Assembly: GCA_938045195.1 (NCBI GenBank)
Contig: CALINC010000113.1
Location: 1 to 5,176 of the forward strand
From: an uncultured Treponema sp.
GTDB taxonomy: Bacteria; Spirochaetota; Spirochaetia; Treponematales; Treponemataceae
Length of the DNA stretch: 5,176 nucleotides
Direction of reading: 5' to 3'
Positions 5,028-5,176 of this stretch are shown in pieces. The notes under the pieces are model-generated. The model was given only the letters and a program-made list of their open reading frames with translations. It made no database searches and had not been told where the DNA came from. Every line of letters begins with the position of its first letter. The stretch's first letter is position 1. Position numbers and translations under genes: made by a program.

Positions 5028-5176
5028 CTACACCTTAAACTTTCCGACCTCTTCCGCAAGTTTTTGAATACTAGCCTTATTCTTTTGACTTATATCGTTT
5101 ACTTCTTGTACGGCATTGCTGATTTGCACGGCACCGGAGGCCATTTCGTTCATGCTGTCGGTGATGACGCGGGTAA
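5028..5176 (-). CDS. Methyl-accepting chemotaxis protein, C-terminal part (partial)
   Basis: The minus-strand frame entering at the window edge ends at TAG (5030-5028) and gives the last 48 residues of a chemoreceptor. The sequence has the heptad-rich style of the MCP signalling domain's descending coiled coil, with MNEMASGAVQIS and NAVQEVNDISQKN followed by a short basic end, EEVGKFKV. MCPs are membrane or cytoplasmic receptors that control CheA through CheW; sensor, HAMP and hairpin tip lie outside the window. The C-terminus lacks an NWETF-type pentapeptide for CheR/CheB docking, as in many receptors. The GC content is higher than in the rest of the window, as expected for a conserved domain. 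The gene converges on rbr. Confidence 0.88.
   Translation of the reverse strand, partial: TRVITDSMNEMASGAVQISNAVQEVNDISQKNKASIQKLAEEVGKFKV

Overview
The window is low-GC DNA that looks like part of the chromosome of a host-associated spirochete, most likely a Treponema close to T. denticola. This rests on recall of gene content and sequence style: a LytTR regulator paired with a short GHKL kinase, anaerobe-type rubrerythrin, and an MCP tail without a CheR-binding pentapeptide. No marker gene fixes the species.

Positions 1-2249 (plus strand) hold a compact signalling operon. A seven-residue C-terminal tail of an upstream gene (possibly lemA) may come first. It is followed by a membrane-anchored TPM-domain protein (59-796), a LytTR response regulator (814-1530) and a GHKL sensor kinase with one membrane helix (1530-2249). 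The gaps are 33 nt, 17 nt and a 1-nt stop/start overlap. The kinase has almost no sensor region, so its input may come from a partner, and the TPM protein is the nearest candidate. The kinase/regulator pair resembles AtcS/AtcR of T. denticola.

Positions 2250-2323 are a short convergent gap with nested AT-rich dyads. Positions 2324-4013 (minus strand) hold ddl (D-alanine--D-alanine ligase) and, overlapping its 3' end, an unrecognised hydrophobic protein of about 205 residues with A10 and T9 homopolymer runs. A near-consensus promoter lies directly upstream of ddl and predicts a leader of only about 13 nt.

Positions 4014-4245 separate ddl from the divergent rubrerythrin gene rbr (4246-4821, plus strand). 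The gap carries a promoter for each gene, an imperfect direct repeat overlapping the ddl -35 box, and an 11-bp stem-loop at the start of the predicted rbr leader. Rubrerythrin is an oxidative-stress peroxidase, as expected for an anaerobe.

Positions 4822-5027 are non-coding and highly structured. A 10-bp inverted repeat (4838-4847 and 4998-5007) encloses a 13-14-bp hairpin and two weaker hairpins and ends in a T7 tract. It could be a structured RNA, a MITE-like element or an elaborate terminator, and it is the least explained part of the window. Positions 5028-5176 (minus strand) are the C-terminal 48 codons of a methyl-accepting chemotaxis protein that continues beyond the window.

Every start was chosen by Shine-Dalgarno placement and family N-termini. 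This trims the longest open frames of the TPM, ddl, membrane-protein and rbr genes.
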